A DNA stretch of 64,000 nucleotides, taken from the NCBI RefSeq assembly GCF_946892675.1, contig NZ_CAMPOV010000005.1, forward strand, positions 1 to 64,000, written 5' to 3'. This document shows, piece by piece, positions 43,270-51,817 of this stretch. The notes under the pieces were generated by a model that was given only the letters and a program-made list of their open reading frames with translations, was not told the DNA's origin and did no database searches. This DNA is from Arthrobacter sp. Marseille-P9274. GTDB taxonomy: Bacteria; Actinomycetota; Actinomycetes; Actinomycetales; Micrococcaceae. The number at the start of each line of letters is the position of its first letter. The stretch's first letter is position 1. A program made the position numbers and the translations under genes.

Positions 43270-44673
43270 ATGACAACGGTTTCAGGGACCGCTTTGCACG
43301 AAGGCCAGGCCACCATCACGATCCTCGACCCGCGCGACGGCAGCTTGGCCGGAACCGTTCGCGAGGCCGGCCGGGCGGAGGTGGAACAGGCCGTCGCGGC
43401 CTCCCGGCGGGCGCAGCCGGGATGGGCGCAGCGCGACGCCGCGGAGCGCGGCGGCTTCCTGCACGCCGCTGCGGACGCGCTCCAAACCGGCGCCGCCGAA
43501 CTTGCCGCGCTGAATGCGCGGGAGACCGGCCGCCCCGAGGACCAGGCGCTGGAGGGCGTCCTCGCCGGGGCGTCCACGCTGCGCCAGTATGCCGAGCTGG
43601 CGCCGGTGCATCGCGGCCACAGCCTGCGCGGCGGGCGGCTGGCCGCGGACTACACGATCGCGGAGCCCCGGGGCGTGGCTGCCCTGCTCACCCCATGGAA
43701 CGATCCGGTGGCCGTGGCCGCCGGCCTGCTCGGCGCGGCGCTGGCCACCGGGAACACGGTGCTGCACAAGCCGAGCGAGCGCTGCCCGCAATTGGGCCAG
43801 CGGCTCGGTGAGATGCTGGCCTCCGTCCTGCCTCCCGACGTCCTGATCACGCTGACCGGCGGACCCGCCGTGGGGGAGGCCCTGACCCGCCTGCCCGGCA
43901 TCGACGTCTACGCCCACGTCGGTTCCAGCGCCACCGGGGCGCGGATCGCCCGGGCCGCGGCCGAGAGGGGCGCCCACGTGGTCCGCGAGAACGGCGGCAA
44001 TGACCCGCTGCTCGTCGACGACGGCGTCGATCCCGTGTGGGCCGCAGGGCAGGCGGCGCTCGGGGCCTTCGCCAACAGCGGGCAGATCTGCACCTCGGTG
44101 GAACGGGTCTACGTGCACCGGTCGGTGGCTGACGCGTTCTGCGAGGCGCTGGTAGCCGAGGCCAGGCGGCGCAATGCCGGCCGCCTGCTCGGCCCGCTGG
44201 TGGATGACCGGCTGCGCCGCGAGGTGCACCGACAGGTCGGGGAGGCCATCGACGGCGGCGCCGTCGCCGCGGAAGGCGGTGCCCTGCCCGACGGCCCGGG
44301 CTCGTACTATCCGGCCACGGTGCTGCTCGGCTGCACCGAGAGCATGGCCGTCATGCAGGAGGAAACGTTCGGCCCCGTGGCTCCCGTGCGCGTGGTGGAC
44401 AGCTTCGAGGAAGGACTGGAACTCGCAGCCGTCGGCCGGTACGGGCTGGCCGCCACCGTCCTGACCGCCGACATGGAGCACGCCCAGCGCGCCATTGCCG
44501 GCCTGGATGTCGGCACGGTGAAGGTCAACGCCGTCTTCGGCGGGGCGCCCGGCGGCTCCGCCCAGCCGCGGCGGGACAGCGGCCACGGGTTCGGCTACGG
44601 GCCGGAGCTGCTGGACGAGTTCGTGCAGGTCAAGGTGGTCCACCTGGGCCTGCCCGGCGGAGCCACCCGATGA
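43270..44673 (+). CDS. aldehyde dehydrogenase family protein
   Basis: A 467-residue NAD(P)-dependent ALDH. LLTPWNDPVAVAAGLLGAAL is the Rossmann entry, LTGGPAVGEAL a cofactor loop, RENGGNDP carries the general-base Glu (240), and NSGQICTS the catalytic Cys (274). GGGAG precedes ATG 43270; an in-frame ATG at 43180 could add 30 residues. It opens the second operon of the cluster, overlapping the HldE-like gene by ATGA. The substrate is unknown; oxidation of an aldose or amino-aldehyde made in the cluster is a guess. Confidence 0.88.
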   Translation: MTTVSGTALHEGQATITILDPRDGSLAGTVREAGRAEVEQAVAASRRAQPGWAQRDAAERGGFLHAAADALQTGAAELAALNARETGRPEDQALEGVLAGASTLRQYAELAPVHRGHSLRGGRLAADYTIAEPRGVAALLTPWNDPVAVAAGLLGAALATGNTVLHKPSERCPQLGQRLGEMLASVLPPDVLITLTGGPAVGEALTRLPGIDVYAHVGSSATGARIARAAAERGAHVVRENGGNDPLLVDDGVDPVWAAGQAALGAFANSGQICTSVERVYVHRSVADAFCEALVAEARRRNAGRLLGPLVDDRLRREVHRQVGEAIDGGAVAAEGGALPDGPGSYYPATVLLGCTESMAVMQEETFGPVAPVRVVDSFEEGLELAAVGRYGLAATVLTADMEHAQRAIAGLDVGTVKVNAVFGGAPGGSAQPRRDSGHGFGYGPELLDEFVQVKVVHLGLPGGATR

Positions 44674-46184
44674 GCGCGGGGCTCTCCGGCATCTCGGGGC
44701 TGTCCGCCTGGCTGCCGGAGCGGCTGGCCGAGGCGGCACCGCTGGTGACCGTGGTCGGCGACGTGATGCTGGACGGCTGGTTCAGCGGCCGCATCGACCG
44801 GTTCTGCCGAGAAGCCCCGGCCCCCGTGGTGGACATGGCGCACCGCGACTACGCTCCGGGCGGCGCCGCCAACACCGCCATGAACCTGGCCGCACTCGGC
44901 GCGAAGGTGCGGATGGTTGGCCTCGTCGGCCTCGACGACGCCGGCACCCGGCTCCGCGGCCTCCTGTCCGCCGCAGGCGTGGATACGGCGGGGCTCATCG
45001 AGCACCCGGGGGTCGTCACCACGACCAAGTACCGCGTGATCGGCGGCGACCAGATCATGCTGCGGATGGACGAGAGCACGCCGCGGCCGCCGGCCGAGGC
45101 CCTGCAGCAGTTGGCCGCCGCGCTGCCGGACGCGGTGGCGGGCTCGGACGCCGTCGTGCTCTGCGACTACGGCTCCGGCGCGCTGGAAGGACCGCTGGGG
45201 GACGTGCTCCACCTGCAGCGCGAGGGCAAGCTGCTGGTGGTGGACGCGCACGACCTCCGCCGCTGGCGCACGCTTCGGCCGGACCTGGTGACCCCCAACG
45301 CCCAGGAGACCGCGCGGCTGCTGGAGCTGGAGTTCGAGCCGGACGGGGACCGGGCGGGCCTGCTGGCCGAGGCCGCACCCAACCTGCTCGCGGCGACCGG
45401 CGCGCGCGCCGTGGTGTCCACCCTGGACCGTGACGGCACCCTGCTGCTGACGCACGACGGCGGCACGCACCGGACATGGGCATCTCCGGTGAGCGAGAAG
45501 CAGGCCTCCGGCGCGGGCGACACCTTCGTGGCGTGCCTGACGCTGGCCCGCGCGGCCGGGCTGCCGCTGACCACCAGCCAGGACCTGGCGCAGGTGGCCG
45601 CGGACGTCGTCGTCCACCGGCCGGGCACCTCTGTCTGCACGACTGCGGACCTCGCCGGGCACCTGGGCGCCTTCACCGAGGCCGCGCTGGGCGCGGACGA
45701 GCTGGCCCGCGCCATCGCGACGGAACGTGCCGCCGGCAAGCGGATCGTGCTGACCAACGGCTGCTTCGACGTGCTGCACCGCGGGCATACCAGCTACCTG
45801 ACGCAGGCGAAGCAGCTCGGAGACGTGCTGGTAGTGGCCCTCAACAGCGACGCGTCCGCGCGCCGGCTGAAGGGGCCGGACCGGCCGATCAACCCGGCGG
45901 CCGACCGGGCGGGCGTGGTGGCCGCGCTGAGCTGCGTGGACTACGTGACGGTCTTCGATACGGACACGCCGATCCCGCTGATCGAATCACTGAAGCCGGA
46001 CATCTACGCCAAGGGCGGGGACTACTCGGCCCAGATGCTGGCCGAAACCCCGGCGGTGGAAGCCTACGGCGGGCAACTGGCCATCCTGGACTACGTCTCG
46101 GACCATTCGACGACGGCGGTGGTCCGGCGCATCCGGGCCCAGGACGGGGCGGGGGAACCGGCCGCCGGAACGGGTCCGGCATGA
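44670..46184 (+). CDS. HldE-like bifunctional heptose kinase/nucleotidyltransferase (copy 2)
   Basis: A 504-residue second HldE-type fusion. The kinase half has VVGDVMLDGWFSGRIDRF, YAPGGAANTAMNLAALGA and GAGD (Asp 284). The nucleotidyltransferase half has GCFDVLHRGH (His 370, His 373), RRLKGPDRPIN and AKGGDYS. Here the sugar-binding SRISPEAP of E. coli HldE is replaced by DRFCREAP while PGGAAN is kept, the reverse of copy 1, so the two copies probably differ in substrate or step. ATGA overlaps on both sides. Confidence 0.88.
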   Translation: MSAGLSGISGLSAWLPERLAEAAPLVTVVGDVMLDGWFSGRIDRFCREAPAPVVDMAHRDYAPGGAANTAMNLAALGAKVRMVGLVGLDDAGTRLRGLLSAAGVDTAGLIEHPGVVTTTKYRVIGGDQIMLRMDESTPRPPAEALQQLAAALPDAVAGSDAVVLCDYGSGALEGPLGDVLHLQREGKLLVVDAHDLRRWRTLRPDLVTPNAQETARLLELEFEPDGDRAGLLAEAAPNLLAATGARAVVSTLDRDGTLLLTHDGGTHRTWASPVSEKQASGAGDTFVACLTLARAAGLPLTTSQDLAQVAADVVVHRPGTSVCTTADLAGHLGAFTEAALGADELARAIATERAAGKRIVLTNGCFDVLHRGHTSYLTQAKQLGDVLVVALNSDASARRLKGPDRPINPAADRAGVVAALSCVDYVTVFDTDTPIPLIESLKPDIYAKGGDYSAQMLAETPAVEAYGGQLAILDYVSDHSTTAVVRRIRAQDGAGEPAAGTGPA

Positions 46185-47098
46185 GCCACGGCCCCGAAGC
46201 CACCAGCCAGGGCCCAGGCGACGCGACCGGCCATGCCCCAGGCCGCCGCGGCGCGGGCGAGTGGGCCAACCCCCTGACGCCGGCCGGGACGCCCGAGGTG
46301 CAGGTGCTGATCCCCAGCTACGGGCGCCAGGACGCGCTGGCGGTGACGCTCGCCGGCCTGGCCGCCCAGGACGGCCCCTCCTTCGGCGTCATCATCAGCG
46401 ACCAGACGGAATCCGGCCCGGCGTGGGAGCAGCCGTCGACGGCCGCCATGGTCCGCGTGCTGCAAGCCCAGGGCCGCCCCGTGCAGCTGGAGCACCATCT
46501 GCCGCGCCGGGGCATGGCCGAACAGCGCGACTTCCTGCTGGGCCTGGCCGAGTCGCCGCTGGTGCTGTTCCTCGATAACGACATCTGGCTGGAACCTGGC
46601 ATGCTGGCCCGGCTCACCGCCGCCCTGCGCGAGGCCGGCTGCGGGTTCGTCGGCTCGGCCGTGCAGGGCCTGTCCTACCTGGACGACGTCCGCCCGGACG
46701 AGCAGCAGCCGTTCGAGCTGTGGGACGGGCCCGTGCGGCCGGAGCGGATCCGCCGCACGGACGAGGCGTTCGGGCGCTGGACGCTGCACAACGCCGCCAA
46801 CCTCGCGCACATCGCCGCCCGGCTCCGCATCCCGGCCGGAGGCTGGCGGCTGTACCGCGTGGCCTGGGTGGGCGGCTGCGTCCTCTTCGACCGGCAGGCC
46901 CTGCTGGACTGCGGCGGCTTCGCCTTCTGGAAGGACCTGCCGGCCGCCCATGCCGGCGAGGACGTCGTGGCGCAGCTGAAGGTCATGGAGCGCTTCGGCG
47001 GCGCCGGCATCATCCCCTCCGGGGCGGTGCACCTGGAGGCGCCGACCACCGTCGTCGACCGTTCCACAGAAGCCACCGAGGTGCTGCTCGACGAGTGA
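46181..47098 (+). CDS. glycosyltransferase family 2
   Basis: A 305-residue GT-A enzyme with a short disordered start. VQVLIPSYGRQDALAVTLAGLA is the nucleotide-sugar fold, VLFLDNDIWLEPGML contains the metal-binding DxD (DND), and HAGEDVVAQLKVMERFGG the later acidic motif with VGGCVLFDRQALLDCGGF between. No membrane helix. It overlaps the HldE-like copy 2 by ATGA and ends the cluster before the TerC leader. Confidence 0.88.
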   Translation: MSHGPEATSQGPGDATGHAPGRRGAGEWANPLTPAGTPEVQVLIPSYGRQDALAVTLAGLAAQDGPSFGVIISDQTESGPAWEQPSTAAMVRVLQAQGRPVQLEHHLPRRGMAEQRDFLLGLAESPLVLFLDNDIWLEPGMLARLTAALREAGCGFVGSAVQGLSYLDDVRPDEQQPFELWDGPVRPERIRRTDEAFGRWTLHNAANLAHIAARLRIPAGGWRLYRVAWVGGCVLFDRQALLDCGGFAFWKDLPAAHAGEDVVAQLKVMERFGGAGIIPSGAVHLEAPTTVVDRSTEATEVLLDE

Positions 47099-47137
47099 CC
47101 TGGCACAACTGATTCGTCCAAGCGGCCCGGGCCCCGA

Positions 47138-47143
47138 TACAAT
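47138..47143 (+). promoter_or_regulatory. candidate -10 box of the terC leader
   Basis: TACAAT lies 9 bp before the riboswitch P1 stem. No convincing -35 box is visible 17 bp upstream, so this is tentative. Confidence 0.35.
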
Positions 47144-47151
47144 GGGCGGAG

Positions 47152-47272
47152 CGTAAGGGAGTATTCCGAAGCGCTGCAGCCGTCAACACGTAGGGCACCG
47201 ATGCCCCGCCGGGTGCAGCGCCTGGCAGCAGCCGGGGGAGAGACTTGCGGGTACGTTGCTACCCACCTTACG
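47152..47272 (+). promoter_or_regulatory. yybP-ykoY (Mn2+) riboswitch
   Basis: CGTAAGG (47152-47158) pairs with CCTTACG (47266-47272) as the closing stem. Just inside lie the conserved 5' GGGAGTA (47157-47163) and the 3' CCGGGGGAGAGACTTGCGG, the two strands of the Mn2+-binding L1/L3 loops. It ends two bases before the ribosome site of terC. Family members turn on manganese exporters such as MntP, Alx and TerC-type proteins when Mn2+ is high. Confidence 0.82.
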
Positions 47273-47285
47273 AAAGAGGAACCTG

Positions 47286-48470
47286 ATGACAGTTCCACCC
47301 CTGATCTGGGGAATCACGATTGTCGTGATCCTGGCCCTGCTGGCCTTCGACTACTTCTTCCACATCCGCAAGGCGCACGTGCCGACGCTGAAGGAAGCGG
47401 CCATCTGGTCGTCCATCTACGTCGGCATCGCGATCATCTTCGGCATCCTGGTGCTCGTGTTCGGCGGCAGCGCGATGGGCTCGGAGTACTTTGCCGGCTA
47501 CATCACGGAGAAGGCGCTCTCCGTAGACAACCTCTTTGTCTTCCTGATCATCATCGCCAGCTTCCGGGTCCCCCGCGAGGACCAGCAGAAGGTGCTGCTG
47601 TTCGGCATCGTGTTCTCGCTGATCGCGCGGACCGGCTTCATCTTCCTCGGCGCGGCCCTGATCAACTCCTTCGCCTGGGTGTTCTACGCCTTCGGCCTCA
47701 TCCTGATCCTCACCGCGGGCAACCTGCTCAAGCCGGACAAGGACGGCGACGAGGCGGACAACTTCATCATCCGGCTGGCCCGGAAGATGTTCCACACCAC
47801 GGACTACTACGACGGCGACAAGCTCACCACCATGGTGGACGGCAAGAAGGCCCTGACCCCGATGCTGCTGGTCATGGTGGCCATCGGCGGCACGGACATC
47901 CTCTTCGCCCTGGACTCCATCCCGGCCATCTTCGGCCTGACCCAGAACGTCTACATCGTCTTCACCGCCACGGCCTTCTCGCTGATGGGCCTGCGCCAGC
48001 TGTACTTCCTGATCGACGGCCTGCTGGACCGCCTCATCTACCTCTCCTACGGCCTGGCCGCGATCCTGGCCTTCATCGGCGTGAAGCTGATCCTGCACGC
48101 GCTGCACGAGAACAACCTGCCGTTCATCAACGGCGGCGAGCCCGTCGAGGTCATCGAAATCACCACCGGGCTGTCGCTGACCGTCATCATCGGCGTCCTG
48201 GTGATCACGGTCGTCGCCTCGCTGCTCAGCAAGGCCGGCAAGGCCCAGACGGCCATCAACAACGCCCGCCGGCACGCGGTCAACTACCTCGACCTCGGGT
48301 ACACCGCGGACCTGGAGGAGCGCGAGCGCATCTTCAAGGCCCTGGTCGAGGAGGAACGCCAGATCCTGCAGATGGAGCCGAAGTACCGCAACAAGGCCAA
48401 GGACGTGGACAAGATCCGCGAGCAGGTGGCCGAGGCGCACCGGCAGCACGAGGAATACCTCGCCCGGTAG
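47286..48470 (+). CDS. TerC family membrane protein (probable Mn2+ exporter)
   Basis: A 394-residue protein with about eight to nine helices and a charged C-terminal tail. FDYFFHIRKAH, TEKALSVDNLFVFLIIIASF and GGTDILFALDSIPAIFG are the TerC/Alx signatures, with acidic residues inside the membrane that bind the metal. The Mn2+ riboswitch just upstream supports manganese export over tellurite resistance. AGAGGA precedes ATG 47286. A long palindromic terminator follows. Confidence 0.9.
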   Translation: MTVPPLIWGITIVVILALLAFDYFFHIRKAHVPTLKEAAIWSSIYVGIAIIFGILVLVFGGSAMGSEYFAGYITEKALSVDNLFVFLIIIASFRVPREDQQKVLLFGIVFSLIARTGFIFLGAALINSFAWVFYAFGLILILTAGNLLKPDKDGDEADNFIIRLARKMFHTTDYYDGDKLTTMVDGKKALTPMLLVMVAIGGTDILFALDSIPAIFGLTQNVYIVFTATAFSLMGLRQLYFLIDGLLDRLIYLSYGLAAILAFIGVKLILHALHENNLPFINGGEPVEVIEITTGLSLTVIIGVLVITVVASLLSKAGKAQTAINNARRHAVNYLDLGYTADLEERERIFKALVEEERQILQMEPKYRNKAKDVDKIREQVAEAHRQHEEYLAR

Positions 48471-48492
48471 CCACGCAATGTAACCACAGAAC

Positions 48493-48544
48493 AACGCAAA
48501 GAATAACGACGGCGGTGCGCACCGCCGTCGTTATTCTTTGCGTT
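48493..48544. terminator. bidirectional terminator, perfect 26-bp inverted repeat
   Basis: Arms 48493-48518 and 48519-48544 are exactly complementary. Each arm begins AACGCAAAGAATAACGACGG, giving T-rich ends in both directions. It lies between the convergent terC and CoA-transferase genes and shares the core AACGACGGCGG with the palindrome at 11275. Confidence 0.88.
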
Positions 48545-48563
48545 CCGGGGCATCCCTTCAGAG

Positions 48564-50136
<1,573 letters not shown>

Positions 50137-50320
50137 TCAACTCTAGTACGGGCCGCCTCCAGGGACCGGCCGGAGCCGCTTCAGCGGCGTCATGGCCCCG
50201 GCCTTGGGGCGGCCCGCGGCGGTTGCCGGGAGTCCCTTCCACGCCCAGATGGCCGGTGCTACGGTGAGGTTACGGATCGATAAAGCGCACGGCTTGCGCC
50301 GCTGCGGGAAGGAGATCGCA

Positions 50321-50560
50321 ATGGTGGAACGGGGCAGCAACAAGCACGGACCCGCGCTGGATGACCAGATGAAGCATGAAGACCAGGGCCTGATCCAGGG
50401 CAGCAAACCGGGACACGCCGAGGAATTCCGAGAGACCGAACCCTTCCCCGACGAGACGGACAGTTCCGAGGTGCTTGAGGCGCTGCGGAACGAGTCAGCC
50501 AAGCGCAACGCCGAACAGGGCCGCCGGGACAAAGAAGAAGAGGGCGGTGTGACCCGCTGA
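50321..50560 (+). CDS. small charged protein, partner of the Rv2629-like gene
   Basis: A 79-residue, highly charged, probably disordered or helical protein (MVERGSNKHGPALDDQMKHE, SSEVLEALRNESAKRNAEQG). GGAAGGAG precedes ATG 50321, and the stop TGA overlaps the next start by one base. Short acidic proteins of this kind precede Rv2629-like genes in other actinobacteria as far as I recall; a functional pairing is inferred from the coupling. Confidence 0.7.
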   Translation: MVERGSNKHGPALDDQMKHEDQGLIQGSKPGHAEEFRETEPFPDETDSSEVLEALRNESAKRNAEQGRRDKEEEGGVTR

Positions 50561-51696
50561 TGGCTGAGCAGCTCAATTCGTACGCGGACCTCTACCGGAA
50601 GACCGGCCCATGGACCACGGTCTACGTGGACGCGAGCACCGGAACCGTGGACACCCTCCGGGCCGGCGACGTGCTGCCGGACCGGGTACGTGACGTGCTC
50701 TCGAGCCAGGGCATTTCGAAGCCGGACCTGCGCGCGGTCGAGGAAGCCATCGCTCCGGCCACCGGCATGCCGGCGCCGGTCACCCGCTACGTGCTGGTCC
50801 GGGATGGCAACGTCGAGGTGAACGAGGTCCTGCCCGGGCCCATGACGGGGCCGGAGAAGATCTCGGTTGACACCGTGCCGGACCTGCTGCCGCTGATCAA
50901 GCAGCGCGGCGATGACTTTCCCTACGTGGTGGCGGAGGTAGGACGCGACGGCGGTGAGATCCGCCTGCAGTACGCCCGCCGCGGCGGCGTGGCCGAAGAG
51001 CACGCGGTCGAGGGGGACCGGGAAAACCTCAAGAAGGTGCCCACCGGAGGCATGGAGCAGGGCCGCCGGCAGCACCGGACCGAAGAGATCTGGCGCAAGA
51101 ACGCGGACGAGATTGCCGCTGCCATCGATAAGGTGGTCCGCTCCTGCGGCGCCCGACTGCTGATCGTGGCCGGCGACATCAGGGCGCGGGAACTGGTGGT
51201 GGACCAGCTCTCGGAGGCCAGCCGCGCAATCGAGGCGACGGTGGAGTCCCACACCAGGACGGGCGGGGCGGACCCGAAGGCGTTCCAGCAGGAAGTCTCG
51301 CGGCTCGTCGCGGAGGTCTGGGCGCGGCAGCAGCAGGAGATCCTGGACAAGCTCGCCGTGCAGAAGGGCCAGAGCCATCCCGTCTCGGCGAACGGCTACG
51401 GCAACGTGGTCTCCGCGCTGCAGCAGGCGCAGGTGGACCGGCTCATCCTGGAGGATTCCTCGCTGACCGGACACGAGGCGTTCGTGCTGGACCAGGAACC
51501 GTGGATCGCGACGCAGAAGAGCGATGCGCTCGGCGGACGGGTGCTCGGCAGCATGGCCGCACCGGCGGCGCTGGTCCGGGCGGCCGCGCTGACGGACGCC
51601 AAGGTTTCGCTGGTGCCGCCCGGCGTCCTGGACCCGGGAACCAAGGTGGCGGCGCTGCTGCGCTGGCCGACCGGGCCGGACGTGCCGCACTCCTGA
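50560..51696 (+). CDS. Rv2629-like baeRF/Vms1-type protein
   Basis: A 378-residue protein of the archaeal-release-factor-like (baeRF, AcVLRF1/Vms1-type) group: MAEQLNSYADLYRKTGPWTTVY at the N-terminus, VVAEVGRDGGEIRLQYARRG, RLLIVAGDIRARELVVDQL, and a C-terminal L7Ae-like part (VDRLILEDSSLTG). Vms1-type proteins cleave peptidyl-tRNA on stalled ribosomes, but the usual catalytic Gln cannot be placed with certainty. Mycobacterium Rv2629 is induced in dormancy. Coupled to the 79-aa gene. Confidence 0.75.
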   Translation: MAEQLNSYADLYRKTGPWTTVYVDASTGTVDTLRAGDVLPDRVRDVLSSQGISKPDLRAVEEAIAPATGMPAPVTRYVLVRDGNVEVNEVLPGPMTGPEKISVDTVPDLLPLIKQRGDDFPYVVAEVGRDGGEIRLQYARRGGVAEEHAVEGDRENLKKVPTGGMEQGRRQHRTEEIWRKNADEIAAAIDKVVRSCGARLLIVAGDIRARELVVDQLSEASRAIEATVESHTRTGGADPKAFQQEVSRLVAEVWARQQQEILDKLAVQKGQSHPVSANGYGNVVSALQQAQVDRLILEDSSLTGHEAFVLDQEPWIATQKSDALGGRVLGSMAAPAALVRAAALTDAKVSLVPPGVLDPGTKVAALLRWPTGPDVPHS

Positions 51697-51724
51697 CTTA
51701 AACGCCCAACGCGCATCCAACGCA

Positions 51725-51761
51725 GAACGACTCCGGCGGGATGATCCCGCCGGAGCCGTTC
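51725..51761. terminator. bidirectional terminator hairpin
   Basis: GAACGACTCCGGCGGGA pairs with TCCCGCCGGAGCCGTTC (one mismatch) around TGA, between the convergent Rv2629-like and debranching-enzyme genes. There is no strong T-run. Confidence 0.75.
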
Positions 51762-51817
51762 CTCGCGTCGGGCCGGTGCTTCGGACCTCGCGCCGGGCCC
51801 TGATGGCTGCCCTTGCG

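Noticed and set aside
43180-43272. Upstream ATG as the aldehyde dehydrogenase start
   Set aside because: The added 30 residues are basic and unconserved, and the ribosome site at ATG 43270 is better.
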